Positions 17,245-25,760 of a stretch of DNA of 41,923 nucleotides are shown here, piece after piece (the stretch's first letter is position 1; each line of letters begins with the position of its first letter). The position numbers and the translations under genes are program-made. Under the pieces are notes generated by a model. The model saw nothing but the letters and a program-made list of their open reading frames with translations, did not search any database and had not been told where the DNA came from. The DNA comes from Prevotellaceae bacterium (GTDB lineage: Bacteria; Bacteroidota; Bacteroidia; Bacteroidales; UBA932), in assembly GCA_031258195.1 (NCBI GenBank), contig JAIRNF010000038.1:1-41923 (forward strand), read 5' to 3'.

Positions 17245-18681
17245 TTACTGTTCGAAGGCTGAAAAAAGCCCGTTATTCCTTAGTATTGCTTGCAGCTTTT
17301 TAACATCGATTCCACGCGAGTTCGTATTATGCTTAACGGCTAATGCCGCCGCAACTCCGGCGGCTTCGCCGATATTGGCACATATAGGCTGAACTCTTAC
17401 CGAACTGTGTGCGATACGACTTGAGCTGATAATTCTTCCTGCCGTAACCAAACCTTCGGTATTAAGCGGAATGAGCGAACGGTACGGTATACCGTAAGGC
17501 TGTGTACCCTTCAATTCTTCGGGAATTTTCATGCCCCAAACATCGAAGCCATAATGAGCATGCGCTACCGTATCATCGGGAAAAACACCTTGTGCAATAT
17601 CGTTAGAGGTAAGTATATATTCCCCTTTAACCCTACGGCATTCTCTAACACCCAATTTGGGCGCCAGATAAACACCGTAACCCGCTTCGTGCAGCATTTG
17701 CATATTATGCCGCAGCTTTACCAATGCTTTACGTTGAGCTTCGGCTAACTTTTGCGGATCGCGTGTATCATCACAGTAAACGGTTTTTCCCCAATGCAGA
17801 TAAATACCGGCATCTCGACGAATCATATCGGGTATATCGGGTACTGTTACCCAATGGTCGAGATTATCTTCTACTGTACTGCTTCCGATAAATTTATCGA
17901 CAGGTAGGATTGCATTACGTTTAATGCGGTTGCTTATCATCATCCATGTACAGGGTTGCACTTTACCGTCAGCTTCGTCCATACCTACATGCTCGTTCAG
18001 ATCTGATTTTGCCTCACTTCCGTACATATACTCGCATCCTGCCGATGCGGCTACGAATCCGTTTCCGGTAGCATCGATCGTCATTTTGGCACCGATTTCC
18101 TGATATTCTCCGTTGCGCGTTATAACAACACCTTCAACTTTATTGCGGTTACCGTTTTCTTTAACCAGCGTATCTACTACCATTGCGCCGCACATAAGCG
18201 TGATATTCGGCTCCTGCTCGAGCATATGGTAAATTGTTTGCGCATACGATTCGGGCATCCACCAATGGTTTTTGCCGTCGTATCCTTGTTCGCCAAACGA
18301 TTCGACAGGTTTACCACCTATAGTATGGTATTGGTTTAAATGCTGAATCATCTCTCGAAAAATGCCTACACGAGGACCGCCGCAAATAAACGTTACGAAC
18401 ATATCTACAGGGGCGCCTCCCGGCATACTGTCCTCTTCAATCAATACAACCTTAGCACCCTGTCGCGCTGCGGCGATGGCAGCCGGAACCCCTCCGGGTC
18501 CGGCGCCTACCACTGCAACATCAAACTCGAGGCGAGGGTATGTTGCGTTGTATTTTCCCTTTGCTTTTCCCTCCGTATAACCTGACAATAAAGAGGGAGC
18601 GAGAGAAACCGCTGCCGCGCCTGTGGCAAGCCGTTTCAGAAATTTACGCCTGTCGCTGTTCATATACTGGCTTGTTTTCAA
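17245..18681 (-). CDS. Tat-exported FAD-dependent oxidoreductase, paralog 1 of 4
   Basis: The 478-residue product is the first transcribed of the four. The Tat signal is SDRRKFLKRLATGAAAVSLA. ATG at 18681 is taken as start, but ATG at 18663 gives a tidier signal. The FAD site is DVAVVGAGPGGVPAAIAAA, then EEDSMPGGAPVDMFVTFICG, MMISNRIKRNAILPVD, GVRECRRVKGEYILTSNDIA and GLVTAGRIISSSRIAHSSVR. It begins 6 bases after the SusD stop, so the oxidoreductase array is almost certainly co-transcribed with SusC/SusD. That ties it to glycan or small-molecule import rather than housekeeping metabolism. Confidence 0.87.
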   Translation of the reverse strand: MKTSQYMNSDRRKFLKRLATGAAAVSLAPSLLSGYTEGKAKGKYNATYPRLEFDVAVVGAGPGGVPAAIAAARQGAKVVLIEEDSMPGGAPVDMFVTFICGGPRVGIFREMIQHLNQYHTIGGKPVESFGEQGYDGKNHWWMPESYAQTIYHMLEQEPNITLMCGAMVVDTLVKENGNRNKVEGVVITRNGEYQEIGAKMTIDATGNGFVAASAGCEYMYGSEAKSDLNEHVGMDEADGKVQPCTWMMISNRIKRNAILPVDKFIGSSTVEDNLDHWVTVPDIPDMIRRDAGIYLHWGKTVYCDDTRDPQKLAEAQRKALVKLRHNMQMLHEAGYGVYLAPKLGVRECRRVKGEYILTSNDIAQGVFPDDTVAHAHYGFDVWGMKIPEELKGTQPYGIPYRSLIPLNTEGLVTAGRIISSSRIAHSSVRVQPICANIGEAAGVAAALAVKHNTNSRGIDVKKLQAILRNNGLFSAFEQ

Positions 18682-18687
18682 CTAAAA

Positions 18688-20418
18688 TTAATCAATATAT
18701 CCCGGGTTTTGATACATACCCTCTTTATTCAGCGAGTTGTCGATCTCGTATTGTGGAATAGGAAGAAGATAGCTCTTATCGGGATCGAAAAATGTTTTTA
18801 TGTTGCTTGTTGCGTTTCGTGATGTCATAAAGTGTTCGAACATACCCGTACGCGCCAGATCGTGACGTCTCCAGAATTCGAAGCAAAGCTCGCGCGCACG
18901 TTCTTTCATCAGCTCTTCGAAAGTAAGTGTCGAAGCAGTATAGTCTTCAAATCCCGGTGTTGCGGATTCGGGTACAGGAATACCGTTACTATCAAGCCCG
19001 CGTGCACGTTGCACAACACGATTAATTGCTTTTAGCCCTTCTGTTGTTGCCGTTCCGCCATTTAGCTTCATATCGGCTTCGGTAAACATTAGCAGCACAT
19101 CGGCAAATCGAAATACGATAATATTATTCGGACAGTTTGAATAAATATATTTTATAGGATAGTCTGTTTGCCAGCTACCACCCCAACGATACTTGGTTGC
19201 AGAGGTACGTTGAACCAACGTGCTGTTATTGTCGCGAGTAAGTATTTTAACCGTATCGTACGGAGCAACATCCCCAGCCAATTTAATACCACTGATATCA
19301 AAGAGATAGTCCATTCTAGTAGGAACTCCTGTAGTTGCATTATATCTTATAAGCGAATCGGTAATATTCCAGTCCTTACGTACATCATATTGCCAAGATT
19401 TATAGTACCCTCTGAACGAAGGGACAGCATTCAGATTAAATGACCCTCCTATAGGACAATACCTCCATCCTCCTGATGTTTGAGAGTATCCGGCATGTGT
19501 TAACCCCATCTCTTTAGCCCACTGAGTACCGTAGGGCTCTTCTGCGCTAAACTGAATTTCCCAGATAGATTCTATATTGGTGTTCTTATTGGCTACCTCA
19601 AACAAATCGGAGTAAACGGGCATTAAATCGCGTCCGCTGTTATCTTTTATATCTAAAAGAATATCGTATGCTTTTTGATAAAGATTTTGTACAGACTCAT
19701 CCAGCTGAGCATACCCCGGTACTTTTGCAGATTCTTTATATGAAGCCATTGTAAGATATATCTTGCCTAGCAGTGTTTTCGCAGCCCAATGGTTAGCATG
19801 TCCGTCGGTAATCTCTGTTTTTAGTACGCCGGGTTTAACGGCAAACTCTAGGTCTTCTATAATCGCTTTGTAAACATTTTTTATCGGCGAACGGCTTTTG
19901 GTATAATCGAACTCCGTTGTTTCTTCCAGAATAAGCGGAAGATCGCCAAAGAACTGAACAAGCTGAAAATAGCTCCACGCTCTTAGAAATTTAGCTTCGG
20001 ATAACGCCTGATTGCGCTGCGCTTCAGTAAGGTCGCTCATACTTTCCGCAACAGCAATAATAACATTAGTTCGACCAATGATAGCGTAATAACGAGCCCA
20101 AAGTTCCCCTATGCAGCCCTCTGTAGAAGTATAAGTGTAGCGGTCAATAACACTTCTTACATTGGTGTTAACGGCACGATAGCATAGTTCGTCAGTGCCG
20201 ATCATCGATAAAAATATCGGAGTGTTGGTATTAATCACGTATAGGTTAATAATCCCCTGATACATTCCAACTATACCCGCTTGTAGGCTAGACCAGTCGG
20301 TATAGTACGTTTCTTTTGTATTTACAGATTTCGGGTTTTCGTCTAAGAAGTCGGAGCACGAGCTAACCATAATCATTCCCAGAATAACAACTGTTAGTAT
20401 ATATATTATCTTTTTCAT
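18688..20418 (-). CDS. SusD/RagB-family glycan-binding lipoprotein
   Basis: The 576-residue product has a lipoprotein signal, MKKIIYILTVVILGMIMVSS followed by CSDFLDENP, the standard SusD start. TPR-like helices follow (AQRNQALSEAKFLRAWSYFQ, LVQFFGDLPLILEETTEF). The C-terminal part has the SusD-typical IVFRFADVLLMFTEADMKLN, LTFEELMKERARELCFEFWR and YLLPIPQYEIDNS. SusD proteins sit on the outer face of the outer membrane as a lid on SusC and capture ligand. It starts 20 bases after the SusC stop; the pair is intact. Confidence 0.95.
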   Translation of the reverse strand: MKKIIYILTVVILGMIMVSSCSDFLDENPKSVNTKETYYTDWSSLQAGIVGMYQGIINLYVINTNTPIFLSMIGTDELCYRAVNTNVRSVIDRYTYTSTEGCIGELWARYYAIIGRTNVIIAVAESMSDLTEAQRNQALSEAKFLRAWSYFQLVQFFGDLPLILEETTEFDYTKSRSPIKNVYKAIIEDLEFAVKPGVLKTEITDGHANHWAAKTLLGKIYLTMASYKESAKVPGYAQLDESVQNLYQKAYDILLDIKDNSGRDLMPVYSDLFEVANKNTNIESIWEIQFSAEEPYGTQWAKEMGLTHAGYSQTSGGWRYCPIGGSFNLNAVPSFRGYYKSWQYDVRKDWNITDSLIRYNATTGVPTRMDYLFDISGIKLAGDVAPYDTVKILTRDNNSTLVQRTSATKYRWGGSWQTDYPIKYIYSNCPNNIIVFRFADVLLMFTEADMKLNGGTATTEGLKAINRVVQRARGLDSNGIPVPESATPGFEDYTASTLTFEELMKERARELCFEFWRRHDLARTGMFEHFMTSRNATSNIKTFFDPDKSYLLPIPQYEIDNSLNKEGMYQNPGYID

Positions 20419-20438
20419 ATCCGTGTCTTTTATTTATG

Positions 20439-23400
20439 TTAGAAAGAGATATTGATTCCGCCAGAGATAGTGCGCGAACGTGGATAAGCACTGTAGTCAA
20501 GGCTAGGAGCAAAATCTCCCAAACCTCCCTGCTTGGTGTTAACTTCGGGATCGTAACCAAAGTAATTCGTCCAAACGTGTAGGTTCTTTGCCGATACAAA
20601 TATCTTTAAGCCATCAAGCTTCAGCTTAGAAATCCACTTTCGCGGAAATCTATACGATAAAGTAATATCGCTGAGACGAAGGAACGACCCGTCTTCTATA
20701 AACTCCGAAAGGCAGTAGTTTTCGGCAGCCCCTCCGGCCAAACGATACTGACCGTTAGGGTTTCCTTGATAAACAAGACTTCCACTCATATCATACAGCG
20801 TAGGACTCCAGCTGTTTGCAATATGACTTGTCTGGTTGTAGCCGCTTTGTCCGGCATCGAGGGTAGCAAGGTTTACGTTGAATACATCGGCTCCGTAGCT
20901 ATACTGGAATGTGGTGGTTAAATCAAAACCCTTATAACCGACGCCAAGCGTTAAACCTCCTGTAAAATCGGGTTCGCCGTTGCCTAGAATAGCTCTGTCT
21001 TCGGTAGAGATGGATCCGTCTGGGCTTCCGTTAGTATCTACAAACTTATGATCGCCGGGGCGAATATCCGCTTTCTTATAAGAGAAACAAGTGTAGCTAT
21101 CGGGTAAAGCGTCAATCTCTGCCTGCGATTTCCATACTCCATCAACCTTGTAGCCATACCATTGACCGAGGCGCTGACCTTCTCGAATTACAACAAAGTT
21201 TCCGGAACCGGGTATTACGCCCGGATCGAAGAACATTTCTCCTCCCGGAATTTTAAGCACTTTAGAGCGGTTAAATGCAATATTAAAGTCGGCTGTTACA
21301 TAAAAATCTTTGTTGTTTACAATGTTTCCAACTACCGTAAATTCAACGCCTCTGTTCTCAATATCTCCAATATTGGTCCAAGCCGTTTTGTAGCCCGAGT
21401 AGTACGGAGCATTTCTGCGTAGTAGTAAGTCTTTGGTTTTCTTTATATATGCGTCAAATACAAATGTCAAGCGGTTCTTGAAAAGTCCTAGATCAAAACC
21501 TAAGTCATACGAAGTTGTTGTTTCCCATTTTAAGGTAGGCATACTTGGGCTATTAAGAGCAATACCCGAGTTAGGATTTACACCGTCCATAGGCGCGTTT
21601 GCCAGCTGCATTGTTGATAGCGACATGTAGGAAGGAATTGCCTGGTTTCCGCTCTGTCCGAAACTTAAACGCAGCTTCATATTGCTAATCGTTTTAACGC
21701 TTTGCATAAACGGTTCTTCTGTAACGCGCCACGCAACAGCCGCAGAAGGGAAGTACCCCCACTTATTATTTTTTGCAAAACGAGATGAACCATCGGTACG
21801 GAAAGTTCCGGTAAAGAGGTAACGACTTTTGTAGCCATATTCTACACGGGTTAGGTAGGAAAGCATATTATAGGCATTCTTATCTACCGGAGAGTTGGGA
21901 ATAATAGGCGTAATACCCTGATCGATATTATCGGCTCCAAGCTTCTCGCTCTGGAAGTTCTGATTTTCGGCAGTTAACCAGCTGTCTTTATAGGTTTCTA
22001 TAGTTGCGCCCGCCATTATGTTCAACCTATGATCGTTGCTAAATGTTCTGTTATAGTAAAGTAACGCCTCTCCTACAAGCTTACGGGTATTTGTAAATTC
22101 TACGATACCACGCCCATTCTGTTTAACGCCTTGCGTAACCGTTTTTGGGAAAAATCTTCTATTTTCGTTATTGTTGGTTACATAGATTCCGGTTAATACC
22201 AGCTTTAAGTTATCGAAAATATTATAGTCTAGAACCCCTCTCAATGTCATAGCATTACGCAGCCTATCGTTTGTAATATGCTGCGCCTGATAGTAAGGGT
22301 TACCGCTAACTTGTACATCGGTAGGATCATCATTGTCGTTAACATCTGTTTCGTTAATTGCCAGCAATGGACTTCGCCTTAGCATACTGGAGATTACTCC
22401 ATCACCCGAGCCTGTCGACCAGCCTTCGTACTCGGTACGGCTTAAAGCAAGGTTTGAAGAAAATTTAAGCTTTTTGCTCAGCTGGTTTTCGTAGTTCATA
22501 CGTCCGGTGTACTTCTTCCATCCGCTAAAAACAACAACACCATCTTCGTCCAGGTAAGTAGCGTTGATGGCATATTTAGACCTTTCGGTACCTCCTTTAA
22601 GGCTAATACGATACTCTTGCATAAATGCATTCTGGTACATAGCATCTTGCCAGTCTGTATTTATAGTGTCAGGGTGTGCGTATTGGTTGAAGTCTTTATA
22701 TGGAGAATCTTTTCGTACCCGCCAGTAGTTGTTATCGGCATCTCGGAAATAATCATGCTCGATAGAAGATAGCCATGCGGCATCTGCAGCATCGGCAGAT
22801 TTATATTGCCAGATGGATTGATAACGCATTAAAGCGTACTCCTGAGAGTTCATCATCTCATAAGGACGGGTGATTTGTGCTACACCAAAGTTTGAGTAAA
22901 AGTCGATCTTTACTTTACCAACTTTACCTCTTTTGGTTGTAACCATAATTACGCCATTTGCTCCGCGCGATCCGTAAATAGCCGTACTTGATGCATCTTT
23001 AAGAATCTCTATCGATTCAACGTCTCCGGGACTTAACGACACGGCATCTTCGTATATAACGCCATCAATTACGTAAATCGGAGTGCTGCTTGCATTAACG
23101 GAACTTGCTCCACGAATTCTCATCGAAAACTCGGAGCCCGGCGTTCCATCGTTCTGCGTAATGGATACACCTGCCGCTTTACCACGCATAGCATCTTCGA
23201 GCGAAGTAATTACCCGCTCAGAAAGCGCTTCTTTGCCAATAGAAGAAACAGAACCTGTAAGATCCGATTTCTTTACTATACCATAGCCAATTACAACAGC
23301 TTCGTCCAAATCGGCACCTTCATCTTCCAATATCACATCAATAATAGCACGGTTATTTACTGCTATTTCTTGCGTTTGCATACTGAGAAATGAGAATACA

Positions 23401-23648
23401 AGTGTGGCGTCTGGGGTTACGGTAATAGTATATTCTCCGGCAAGATTGGTAGATACGCTATTTCGAGTACCTTTTGCTAGGACAGATACCCCCGGTATTG
23501 TTTCGCCGCTAGAGGACGTAACTACCCCTTTTACAGTAATAGTATTCTGAGAGTATGCGGGTACAGAAAGGAATATTAGCGCCATCAAGAAAATACAAGA
23601 CGTTAATATATCCGACTTTCTATGAAATGTATTAGGTTTTACTTTCAT
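20439..23648 (-). CDS. SusC/RagA-family TonB-linked outer-membrane transporter
   Basis: The 1069-residue product has a signal peptide ending in SVPAYSQ, an N-terminal carboxypeptidase-regulatory-like domain (GVVTSSSGETIPGVSVLAKG, NLAGEYTITV), a TonB-box-like DEAVVIGYG, a plug (VISSLEDAMRGKAAGVSI is not verbatim; the visible text is TSLEDAMRGKAAGVSITQND, then STAIYGSRGANGVIMVTTKR) and a 22-strand-type barrel ending in YSAYPRSRTISGGINISF. Length and order are normal for SusC. It imports oligosaccharides or other large nutrients across the outer membrane using TonB energy. A 167-base gap with an imperfect palindrome separates it from the upstream GxGYxYP gene, so it may have its own control. Confidence 0.95.
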   Translation of the reverse strand: MKVKPNTFHRKSDILTSCIFLMALIFLSVPAYSQNTITVKGVVTSSSGETIPGVSVLAKGTRNSVSTNLAGEYTITVTPDATLVFSFLSMQTQEIAVNNRAIIDVILEDEGADLDEAVVIGYGIVKKSDLTGSVSSIGKEALSERVITSLEDAMRGKAAGVSITQNDGTPGSEFSMRIRGASSVNASSTPIYVIDGVIYEDAVSLSPGDVESIEILKDASSTAIYGSRGANGVIMVTTKRGKVGKVKIDFYSNFGVAQITRPYEMMNSQEYALMRYQSIWQYKSADAADAAWLSSIEHDYFRDADNNYWRVRKDSPYKDFNQYAHPDTINTDWQDAMYQNAFMQEYRISLKGGTERSKYAINATYLDEDGVVVFSGWKKYTGRMNYENQLSKKLKFSSNLALSRTEYEGWSTGSGDGVISSMLRRSPLLAINETDVNDNDDPTDVQVSGNPYYQAQHITNDRLRNAMTLRGVLDYNIFDNLKLVLTGIYVTNNNENRRFFPKTVTQGVKQNGRGIVEFTNTRKLVGEALLYYNRTFSNDHRLNIMAGATIETYKDSWLTAENQNFQSEKLGADNIDQGITPIIPNSPVDKNAYNMLSYLTRVEYGYKSRYLFTGTFRTDGSSRFAKNNKWGYFPSAAVAWRVTEEPFMQSVKTISNMKLRLSFGQSGNQAIPSYMSLSTMQLANAPMDGVNPNSGIALNSPSMPTLKWETTTSYDLGFDLGLFKNRLTFVFDAYIKKTKDLLLRRNAPYYSGYKTAWTNIGDIENRGVEFTVVGNIVNNKDFYVTADFNIAFNRSKVLKIPGGEMFFDPGVIPGSGNFVVIREGQRLGQWYGYKVDGVWKSQAEIDALPDSYTCFSYKKADIRPGDHKFVDTNGSPDGSISTEDRAILGNGEPDFTGGLTLGVGYKGFDLTTTFQYSYGADVFNVNLATLDAGQSGYNQTSHIANSWSPTLYDMSGSLVYQGNPNGQYRLAGGAAENYCLSEFIEDGSFLRLSDITLSYRFPRKWISKLKLDGLKIFVSAKNLHVWTNYFGYDPEVNTKQGGLGDFAPSLDYSAYPRSRTISGGINISF

Positions 23649-23688
23649 AATATTAGATTTTGGTTATTAAGGTAATCTTGTTTTTGGG

Positions 23689-23725
23689 TAGTCAATCATT
23701 TATTTAAGCTAAAATGAGTTGACTA
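23689..23725. repeat. Imperfect palindrome upstream of SusC
   Basis: TAGTCAA-TCATTT (23689-23701) and AAATGAGTTGACTA (23712-23725) are inverted repeats with one unpaired base, about 13 pairs around a 10-base AT-rich centre. The palindrome lies 41 bases before the SusC start codon on the minus strand, in the only long gap of the locus core. No T run follows it in the direction of transcription, so it is more likely an operator or leader hairpin than a terminator. Confidence 0.55.
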
Positions 23726-23815
23726 TTTTTTAATGCAACTTTCATTCTAGTAGCTTTTTACTTTCGGTGTACAATTTTTATTTTTTCATATCGTTTAGTT
23801 TTTGGGTTATTATTT

Positions 23816-25534
23816 TTATTTACAGCTCTTTATATTCTCTACTATTTTCTTTGTTTGTTCCGGGTTATGACGCATCCTTATACGCCATAGCACTTCTTCT
23901 ATAGAAACCACCTCTGTATCAGTATTTATCAAATCTTTCCCCCATTTTAAAGGTGTTACGCCGCGAGCAGAAGCCGGGTTATTTTGAGGGGCATCGAGTA
24001 TTTGCCCGTCTTCGCCTCTGTCAAAACGAGACCAGGCATGAACAATTGTCCACCCTAAGCTCCGCTCGTCTTCCTCTGCCGTAGTTGCTACCTTATTAAT
24101 ACAGTCGGCTATTACAGACGGACTACCGGACCGTTCTAACGACAGATTTGCCCAAACCATATTTTTTGCCGTAAGTACAGGAATTTCAATACCTTCTCGG
24201 TTTTTCACCCAAAAAACATCACCGTTACCACCGTTATAAGGCGCATACTGAACAGCAATCATACCGGTCAGATCTTCCAGCTCTTCGGCAAAGATTTGGT
24301 AGGCTTCCATTGCTCCTTTGCTATAAAGGTTTCGGCATATAAAAGCAAATACATGTACCCCTGCTTTTTTCATGTGGATATTTACTGTACGCGCAAAGTC
24401 TCGTAGCAGCTCTTTTCTATTCGGCAGCTTTTCGGCAAACAGATCGGGGTAGTAGTATCCACCACCATACTCTACAACAGACACTTGCGGCTGCTGGGTA
24501 CGAATAAGCTCCTGTAAAGCATCGTTACCTGCCATTGATATATTTACAGCGCAGGTGGTAAAGCCCATCGATAGCTCTGCATTATAAGGATTTGCCCAAT
24601 AGTTAGGGTTGTGGATAAAGTTGCCAAACGTCCACTGCATATTATCCCCGTCGCTCATAACAAAGGCATGGTAATTTTTATCGCTTTTCCAATCAATAGC
24701 AGTAGGGTCGAACTGCTTAAAAGTACCAATAGAGGTATTTAAGTTACAGGCTAAGAGAGAGAGGTTTAAGCACCAATCGGAAGCAGTGTTTATTAATCCG
24801 TAGCGAGTACAAGGGGCTATATGTTCAAACTCAGGTCCGCGGTTCCATCCTATTACCGGAGATAAAGGTTTTACCCAGCCCATAAGATAGTTTAGAAAAG
24901 AATCGACTCCATAGTAAACCATACTTTTGTGGGCAATAGCATAATCGCGATTATTACCATTAGCAGGGTCTATAAGAACAATTAGGTTGTTATTAAGCTG
25001 CTCTTTTACAGCTTCAAAATTCAGGCTGTCTGTCAATTCCGGGATGGTAGCATCAAAAAGTTTTGCAAGTCCTAACCTTTTCGCTTTCTTTTCTTGGGTT
25101 ATGTCAACCAGCACACCTTTTCGTAGCCCTGCCTGTACCGTCGCAATATTAACCGAAGGGCTTATACTGTAATCATATAAAACATAACCTTTTACAACTC
25201 CTTTTTTGCCTAGCTTTTGAACAAACTCCCATACATCATATTCATTTCCTTTTATAGCATTAAGGCGTTGTAGCAGCGTTTTAAAGTATATGCAGTAATC
25301 GGATGCGCCACCGTTAATCCAAACACCTTCGGTATCGAGCCCTTCGTTAAGCGCCTGAACCGCAAGACCCGCAAGCGATTGCGCCAGGTTCATTTCATAT
25401 ATCCCCTTTGGCCGCTTACAAACAGCAATAGTTTTTGGCGGAGTTTGCTCAGACCACCACGTTACTCTCTGCGCGTATATATGGGTTGAGAATAGAAAAA
25501 CGAAGGGTAAAATAAAGTATCTTTTCGATTTCAT
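23816..25534 (-). CDS. GxGYxYP-family putative glycoside hydrolase
   Basis: The 572-residue exported protein starts MKSKRYFILPFVFLFSTHIY then AQ, a Sec signal (1-22). The family-defining motif GxGYxYP appears as GGGYYYP at residues 357-363, preceded by HAFVMSDGDNMQWTFGNF (289-306), a conserved acidic segment. An N-terminal domain (30-230) precedes the putative catalytic half, as in PF14323-type proteins. Members are predicted glycosidases, but no activity is established to my knowledge. It is the first gene of the minus-strand locus and diverges from the regulator at 25761 across a 226-base promoter region. Family call is strong; the enzymatic role is inference. Confidence 0.88.
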   Translation of the reverse strand: MKSKRYFILPFVFLFSTHIYAQRVTWWSEQTPPKTIAVCKRPKGIYEMNLAQSLAGLAVQALNEGLDTEGVWINGGASDYCIYFKTLLQRLNAIKGNEYDVWEFVQKLGKKGVVKGYVLYDYSISPSVNIATVQAGLRKGVLVDITQEKKAKRLGLAKLFDATIPELTDSLNFEAVKEQLNNNLIVLIDPANGNNRDYAIAHKSMVYYGVDSFLNYLMGWVKPLSPVIGWNRGPEFEHIAPCTRYGLINTASDWCLNLSLLACNLNTSIGTFKQFDPTAIDWKSDKNYHAFVMSDGDNMQWTFGNFIHNPNYWANPYNAELSMGFTTCAVNISMAGNDALQELIRTQQPQVSVVEYGGGYYYPDLFAEKLPNRKELLRDFARTVNIHMKKAGVHVFAFICRNLYSKGAMEAYQIFAEELEDLTGMIAVQYAPYNGGNGDVFWVKNREGIEIPVLTAKNMVWANLSLERSGSPSVIADCINKVATTAEEDERSLGWTIVHAWSRFDRGEDGQILDAPQNNPASARGVTPLKWGKDLINTDTEVVSIEEVLWRIRMRHNPEQTKKIVENIKSCK

Positions 25535-25593
25535 AGAAAAGGTTGGTTATTAGGTTTAGCGGTAATAAATATAGAGGGGCGAGTATAATTTGC

Positions 25594-25637
25594 GGGTTAA
25601 TTCTTGGGTTAACTCCCTTTTTATTTTACTAACCCAT
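25594..25637. promoter_or_regulatory. GGGTTAA repeats in the divergent promoter region
   Basis: Two direct copies of GGGTTAA (25594-25600 and 25606-25612) are spaced 12 bases start to start, with an inverted TAACCC at 25632-25637. They lie between the divergent GxGYxYP and regulator genes, where an operator for the winged-helix regulator would be expected. Paired direct repeats are a common layout for OmpR-type DNA-binding domains. The regulatory role is inference. Confidence 0.35.
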
Positions 25638-25693
25638 CGTGATTTTGGCTATTTCCACATTTATCAGGTTTTTAGAGAGGCTTTTTATTTGTG

Positions 25694-25730
25694 TTTTGAT
25701 TAGGGAATATTTATTTTCGAATAGTTTTTG
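25694..25730 (+). promoter_or_regulatory. Possible promoter of the sensor-regulator gene
   Basis: TAGTTTTTG (25722-25730) is one base longer than the Bacteroidota -7 consensus TAnnTTTG. TTTTG at 25694-25698 lies at about the right distance for the -33 element. The start codon follows 30 bases later. The match is imperfect. Confidence 0.3.
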
Positions 25731-25760
25731 TGAAAAGAATGAGCTGTTGACAGTAGCATA

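Noticed and set aside
12954-18681. Similar plus-strand frames opposite each FAD oxidoreductase (about 14062-14391, 15489-15971, 16977-17303, 18362-18580), each starting near the same point and reading Ala/Pro-rich sequence.
   Set aside because: They are antisense images of the conserved Rossmann and GGxPVDM coding region. Their likeness follows from the likeness of the four real genes.
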